A DNA stretch of 64,000 nucleotides from Icerya purchasi. Taxonomy: Eukaryota > Arthropoda > Insecta > Hemiptera > Monophlebidae. Positions 58,993 to 64,000 of the stretch are shown here, one piece after another. Within the stretch, counting starts at the first letter, position 1. Every line of letters begins with the position of its first letter. The position numbers were made by a program, and so were the translations under genes. The notes under the pieces are model-generated. The model was not told the origin of the DNA. It ran no database searches and saw only the letters and a program-made list of their open reading frames with translations. The stretch spans positions 395,160,557-395,224,556 of the forward strand of contig CM077115.1 of NCBI GenBank assembly GCA_039619475.1, in the 5' to 3' direction.

Positions 58993-60745
58993 TTTTTTTT
59001 TTTTTAAATGAGTTCCCATTGGCCAAACTGTTGTGATTTGACAATAGTTTTAAGAAATTCTTTCGTATCTAATTCGACTCGTGGGCAGTAAAGCGATTTT
59101 TGGAAATCCATCCAAAATGGCGCCGGTTTAATGTTATTATAAATTTTTAGATCAAAGTAGTAGTTAAAACTAGTAAGTATTGGGGGAGTTGTAGTAAACC
59201 TCCGGTAATCCCGATTTTTTAAGCTGTCTAAGATGGGTATTTGTTTATTTACTGGATGAAAGCGATACTCATTATTTTTTATGTAAAATTTGTCCGTTGA
59301 ATGTTTAAGGAGGAATTTAACCGGAGGTTCTGCGCATTCAGCATTGACTACGTGAACTGGTGTAGATTTCATAGACCCTAGGCAGAGCCGAAGGGCTCTG
59401 TTTTGAATAATCTGTAATTTTTTCATTTTTGTATTGTTTAAATTTAATATTGGGGCTGCGTATTCTATGTGGGTCCGTATTATTGCTTTGTATATTGTTA
59501 GGAGCGAATATGGATGAGCTACCCATTTTCTTCCTGTTAGGGCTCTTAATACGTTGAGACCTTTCTCACATTTTTCGGTTATATTTTTAAGTTCATCGTA
59601 GTCTAACTTGACTCCTAAATACTTGGCTGAGTTTTGGAAAGCCACGGTTTTATTACCTATTCTTATTAATGGATATAGCCCGCATGATCTTCCTGGTCAC
59701 TATTAGCCCCTACGTTTTTTCGGCATTAATCTGAATGTGGAGCCTGTTTAACTTCGATGTTAATTTCTTTAGAGCCTCTGTCACTCTGCTCGTTGCCGTT
59801 TTTAGAGACCCCGCCGATGAGTATACCGCCAAGTCATCCGCACACTGAATATTTCGCCCTTGAATTTTTTCTATATCCTTTGTATATAGTGCGTATAGAC
59901 ATGGGCTGAGTAGACTCCCTTGAGGTAATCCCTTTCCCGAGTTTACCGACTCATAGGTTCTTCCTCCCGATAACATAGTCAATTTTCTATTATGAAAATA
60001 GCTGTGTATCCAATAGGCAATTTTTTTAGAAATTCCTAACTTAATGAGTATTTCGATTAGGGTATTAAGATGCACACTATCATATGCCGATTTGAGGTCA
60101 ATAAAAACTATAATGGAATACCAGTTCTTAGACAGGCTTATTTGAAGGTCGTTTATTAGGGTTATTAGTGCATCTCTAGTGCTCAAGGATTTTTTAAACC
60201 CGTATTGGACCTTGGATGTTATTCCGAAGCGGTTGGCCCACCGTTTTATTCTGTATTTTATAATATTTTCCATCGTTTTACCTATACATGAGAGTAAGGG
60301 GATATGGGCCTGTATGAATTATGATCGTTTTTGTTTTTACCGGGTTTCAAGATCGGACAGATGTAATATTCTTTCCAAGTATCTGGGATATATCCCGTGT
60401 CTAGTGATTTATTAAAGAACTTTAATAACATATTTTTCACTTCGACTGGAAGCGTCTGGACAGCCCTATAAGGTATCCCATCCACCCCCGCCGGAGGAAG
60501 TTTTCCGATGATCTAGACTTTTGATTAGTTCTGACCATGTGATTTCTCTGTCTAGCCAATTCGCAAATTTATCCGACGCCTGTAGTAGAGATCTTTGATC
60601 TAGAGGCTCGACGGGAGTTTCAAGCTTATGCGTAAATTTTAAGGACCAATCTGATAAATTATTTTGATAATTATAGGCTAGTCGAGGATGGTTAAAAGAC
60701 CTTATTTTACGCTCCGAGGTGTAATTTTTACATCCAATTACAAAG
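58993..60745 (-). pseudogene. LINE reverse transcriptase (I/Jockey type), 5' truncated, poly(A) directly after the RT thumb
   Basis: Minus strand, in order: KTSSGGG and MDGIPYRAVQTLPVEVKN (about 60500-60432), PILKPGKNKNDHNSYRPIS (about 60353-60298), a frame shift, then LLSCIGKTMENI, FIDLKSAYDSV (catalytic Asp motif A, about 60110-60075), GLPQGSLLSPCLY (motif B, about 59940-59900), and QCADDLAVY (motif C, here CADD rather than YADD, about 59850-59825). After another frame shift near 59700 comes the thumb (KYLGVKLDYDELKN, then YAAPILNLNNTKMKKLQIIQ), ending GQWELI. The stop TAA at 59006-59004 uses bases of the poly(A) tail (T-run 58993-59005). The endonuclease is missing and so is RNase H. At least two frame shifts make it non-functional. 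Confidence 0.88.
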
Positions 60746-61459
60746 GTTCAAGAGGTAACGTATTGGAGAGTTGATGGCTGAATTTTCGCAGCTATGAAGA
60801 TTTAGACATCGCGTTACTTTATTTTAAAACGATGTTCTCGAGTTCTGGATAGCAATGTTTACAGTTTCCATTATTTTACATCGACAATGTTTAATTTTTT
60901 GGGGTTGCTACAACGTTAACATACTTGCACATGGAATGGCGATGCAGTGAAGCATCCCCCTGCATCGTTATACACGAGAAACAATACACGGGTCGTTGAT
61001 TAATATTACACAACTGATACTAACGACAACCACTGATTGTGAGAACCAGCATCTCGCACACGGCTCAGTTAAGCGAGTCTAAAGAATGCGTAATTTGCTA
61101 TAACAATAACGATAGTAGTGACAATCCTGATAAGACAGTTATTGATAAAAATAATAATAATAATCATCATCATCATAATACCTTTAATAAAACAATAAAT
61201 CGTATAATTTTGTATTTAAAGAATCTCGTAATCATTTTTTCAAATATTCATCTTACTGACCTAAAATTTAATTCGAGCTAATAAATGTTTTAAAGTTTTT
61301 GTTGAAAAAGTATATCAACCTGACTTATACATATGAAAAGGTTAAGAAAATAGACTGAAATTATTTGTTTATCGTAACCATATTCTGCAAATAATTTAGT
61401 CTCTTGCCACTGCTTTGAAATGAACTGATAGAGGACTTATATATTCCGGCACATTGAAC
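60746..61459. other. No gene recognised
   Basis: AT-rich, with ATA and CAT trinucleotide runs near 61150-61180; the frame at 61039-61281 contains a short His run from this repeat. No motif. Confidence 0.4.
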
Positions 61460-62995
61460 TTTCTATTTGGTACCATTAAGGTCATTGGTACCGAGCATTC
61501 TGAAAACTAAATTATTAATTGGCGACCCCAATGCCCTCCTTATTCTGTATACATCAATTATTCGTTCCAAACTGGATTGTTCTTTCATTTACGTCAGTGT
61601 TTCTAAACATCTTCTTTTCAAACTCGATAAAGTCCAGAATTCATGTCTTCCTTCTTTGCCTTAGTGTTCTGAAATCCTCTCCCATTCCTGCAGTACTTTC
61701 AGAAGCCTTCATTCATCCTTTACATATTCGCAGATCGTTCCTCGGGGATCGCTTTCTCATAAGACGACTTCCCATTTAAAGTGTCTTCTAAATTAGTTTC
61801 TGCTTATTCCTACATTTCGGCTAATTGGTGGTTTTCCTCCCTGAAGATTCATATTCTTTCTCATATTTCTCAGCGTCTTTCTCCTTATTCGCCATTTATC
61901 TATACATATCATGAACTTCCGTTTTTTCCATTTAGCTTTTTTTAGATTTTTTACATCCTCCTAATTTATTTTTCCTTCCTTTTCACACTAAATGCTCCAT
62001 CTCCAATCGCTTTAAGCAAGTTTAGCGAGGCCTTGACGTCCTTATTTCCTTCTTCTTCTATCCTTTTTAGGGATGGTTCCAATGGGGGCGTCGGGGACCC
62101 CTTCCTTGGTTCTTTCCTTCCACACTATGAACTTTTTATAAACTTCCTTCCTTCTGTTCTATTTTTACTGCAGAATCGCATGCAATACTCCGTGCAGTTC
62201 TATAAATTGCACTTTTCTCCTATAATAACAAGTACCTTATCTGTATCGACTCGATGGGCGTATTGCAGTCCATATCCTCTCCTCTACAATCCCCTTCATA
62301 CGACTACATTATCTTTTCTATTCGTTCCTTAATGGTCAATCTTTTCTTAATTCGTTCTACTCAAATCGATCTTCTTTGGATTCACAGTGACATCGCGGGC
62401 AACAACCTAATTGACTCGCTTGCTCGCTCTGCTTCCTTTAACGGCAAATTTATCAATGAGTTTCCTGCTAACCCTTTTTCTATCTAAACAAGCACACCTC
62501 AAATCGTGGTTGGATGTCTACATTACCTCCTTTTCTAATCCTAATTCCTTTTACAAACTAATATAGCCTCTTCTTTCATCACGATCTTGGTTTACTGATT
62601 TTCCTGGCCTCAGTCGCTTCATTATTTCCTCCATAACATGTTTTCATTTCAATCATAATTGTCTTCCTTCATCTCTTTTTCGCTTTTCTATTGTTACTTC
62701 TCCACATTGTATTTTTCATTCCTCGGATCATGATTGAGTTTGTGACGCGAATCATATTCTTTCTGAATGTTCTCTTCTTGTATAGGAGCGTTCCCATCTC
62801 TACACTAAGTTCTTACATTTTAAACTGCCTGCTCCATTTTGTGCTTTCTACATACTTTCCTTTCCTTCACCAGATGTTGTTCCAGCTATAGCAGAGTTAA
62901 TTTCCTCTATTTCTCTATATATTAAAATTTAATCCTTATTCGTAATTCTTAGATGATGGGTCATGCTCTTGGTTTGTGCCCCCCCCCCCAAAAAA
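61460..62995 (+). pseudogene. LINE family A, larger decayed copy (RT thumb, RNase H, C-terminal region)
   Basis: Starts in the reverse transcriptase thumb: IGDPNALLILYTSIIRSKLD then KLDKVQNSCLPSL (61519-61660), and HPLHIRRSFLGDRFL (about 61708-61752). RNase H follows: ILFRDGSNGGVG (about 62060-62095), SFCSIFTAESHAI in another frame (62150-62190), and WIHSDIAGNNLIDSLARSAS (62380-62437). Then WFTDFPGLSRF near 62589 and FNHNCLPSSLFRF near 62645 (C-terminal RNA-binding region), PAPFCAFYILSFPSPDVVP-like end near 62830-62885, and a 3' end with GGGTCATGCTCTTGG, a C-run and an A-run at 62970-62998. The SFCSIFTAES block is shared with the 0.4-1.6 kb copy. Frame shifts throughout; dead. Confidence 0.78.
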
Positions 62996-62999
62996 AACA

Positions 63000-63409
63000 A
63001 TTATTGAAATTATCGACTTCCATCCATTTGTAATTAATAATATTAGGCGACTAAATAGACCAGTCAACATTAATAATGAAATTAAAAATATTTTCATCTT
63101 CACATGACACGTACATTTACGGAATACATTAGGTTTCTCCGTGAACCTGTTAACCACTGTACCTGTCAGTATTTAAAATTACTAAGATGAGGCCATCTAG
63201 CTAGATAATGTAAAGGAAATTGTAGGTGTTTCGTTGTGGAATTAATTCACTAATACTAATACAATCAATACTGAAAAATAACGAAAATAATACAGGTAAA
63301 TTTTCAACAATTTTACTGATAAAGAGTCTAAATCTCCTTCCAATAATAAAAAGTGGATTAAATGTTTAATTTTATTTATTTCTAATATTTAATTCAGTAT
63401 ACTTATATA
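63000..63409. other. No gene recognised
   Basis: AT-rich sequence between the LINE tail and the Helitron-like repeats. Confidence 0.4.
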
Positions 63410-64000
63410 TATATCTTTATATATATAATTCTTCTGTGCGAGTGTATGTGACTGAACTCCTCCTAAACGGCCGTACCGATTTTGATGACATTTTTTGTGT
63501 GTTCAAGCGGATTCGAGAATGGTCCACTACAAAATATTTTTACGAATTTATGAAGAAAATTCTTTTTTTTTTTGACGTTTTTGGTCCAAAAGGAGGGTTT
63601 AAATAATTTTTTACCCACAATTTTTGAATTTTATAAAAGGGCTCCTGTATTTTATTTTATATTTTGAATTTCGCTTTTAAAGGGTTATCGCGTGATGAGT
63701 TATGAATATTTTAAGGGTGATTTTTGAGGTCGTTCTGAATTCCATATCTATATATATAAAAGAAAGTCGGATTATTTATACCAATTATAACTCAAAGATG
63801 GCTGGACAGATTTGTATGATCTTTGATTTGTTGAATTTGTCTCCGCTCCGAATAGCAGAGTACGAAATAAAAAACATATTTGAAGAAAATTCATTTTTTT
63901 TGCTGTTTTTGGTCCAAAAGGGGAGTTTAAATAATTTTTTAACCGTAATTTTTGAATTTCCATAAAGGGCTTCTGTGTTTTGTTTTATATTTTGAATTTC
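63410..64000 (+). mobile_element. Two tandem Helitron-like left-end segments, running off the window
   Basis: Segment 1 (from about 63410) starts TATATATAATTCTTCTGTGC and continues GTGACTGAACTCCTCCTAAA and CGGCCGTACCGATTTTGATG. Segment 2 (from about 63750) starts ATATATAAAAGAAAGTCGG and continues TATAACTCAAAGATGGCTGG then ACAGATTTG. Both share a direct repeat: GAAGAAAATTC, a T-run, GTTTTTGGTCCAAAAGG, TTTAAATAATTTTTTA and CTGTRTTTTRTTTTATATTT (63551-63700 and 63884-64000). Such TATA-rich starts followed by a conserved AAACGGC..ACCGATTT-like stretch are, as I recall, typical of insect Helitron-like 5' ends. No Rep/helicase ORF is in view. Confidence 0.45.

Overview
This is a 64 kb stretch of AT-rich, intron- or intergenic-like eukaryotic nuclear DNA, most probably from an arthropod and likely an insect. 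Evidence: long poly-T/poly-A runs and microsatellites, no operon-like packing, a transposon mix typical of insects (I/Jockey-like and RTE-like LINEs, a Tc1-like element, a possible piggyBac-like element, Helitron-like ends, tRNA-derived SINEs), and isolated short open frames bounded by GT/AG splice-like signals. The species cannot be named from this sequence. I see no rRNA, no intact tRNA gene, no CRISPR array and no complete multi-exon gene.

Layout. 0-6 kb: the 3' part of a decayed RNase H-bearing LINE (family A), a near-perfect 63-bp inverted repeat, and a minus-strand Jockey-like LINE 3' end. 9-10.3 kb: an RTE-like reverse transcriptase fossil. 14.5-15.7 kb: a 704-bp fold-back element with matching ends, then a possible Helitron-like end. 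17.7-18.8 kb: a possible piggyBac-like non-autonomous element. 19-29.3 kb: the only zone with several exon-like signals (GC-richer patches, short open frames ending exactly at strong donor sites, a TATA box, and a minus-strand frame with a signal peptide). 27.1-27.4 kb: a small TIR element. 30.7-32.4 kb: a Tc1-like transposon with TA target duplications and a dead transposase. 38.7 kb: a 3' fragment of LINE family A. 40.9-41.2, 44.7 and 53.2 kb: fold-back structures. 45.7-46.1 kb: a recent 200-bp tandem duplication. 49.3-49.7 kb: two tRNA-derived SINEs in the same orientation. 52.5-53.0 kb: the best candidate coding exon. 54.1-54.9 kb: a GC-richer, possibly decayed coding stretch. 56.5 kb: a minus-strand retroelement tail. 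59.0-60.7 kb: a minus-strand LINE reverse transcriptase that stops at a poly(A) tail just where RNase H should begin. 61.5-63.0 kb: a third copy of LINE family A. 63.4-64.0 kb: two tandem Helitron-like ends running off the window.

The transposons do not form a working system together; nearly all coding remnants carry stops or frameshifts. The most unusual recurring signal is an 11-mer, CGAAACATGTC (four times), with two CGAAACGTY relatives. Most of the six sites lie in or beside hairpins and resemble the catalytic strand and palindromic stem III of hammerhead ribozymes. No copy is fully canonical. If host genes are present, the window is mostly introns or intergenic space with a few short exons around 19-29 kb and 52.6 kb; this is inference from splice-like signals only.
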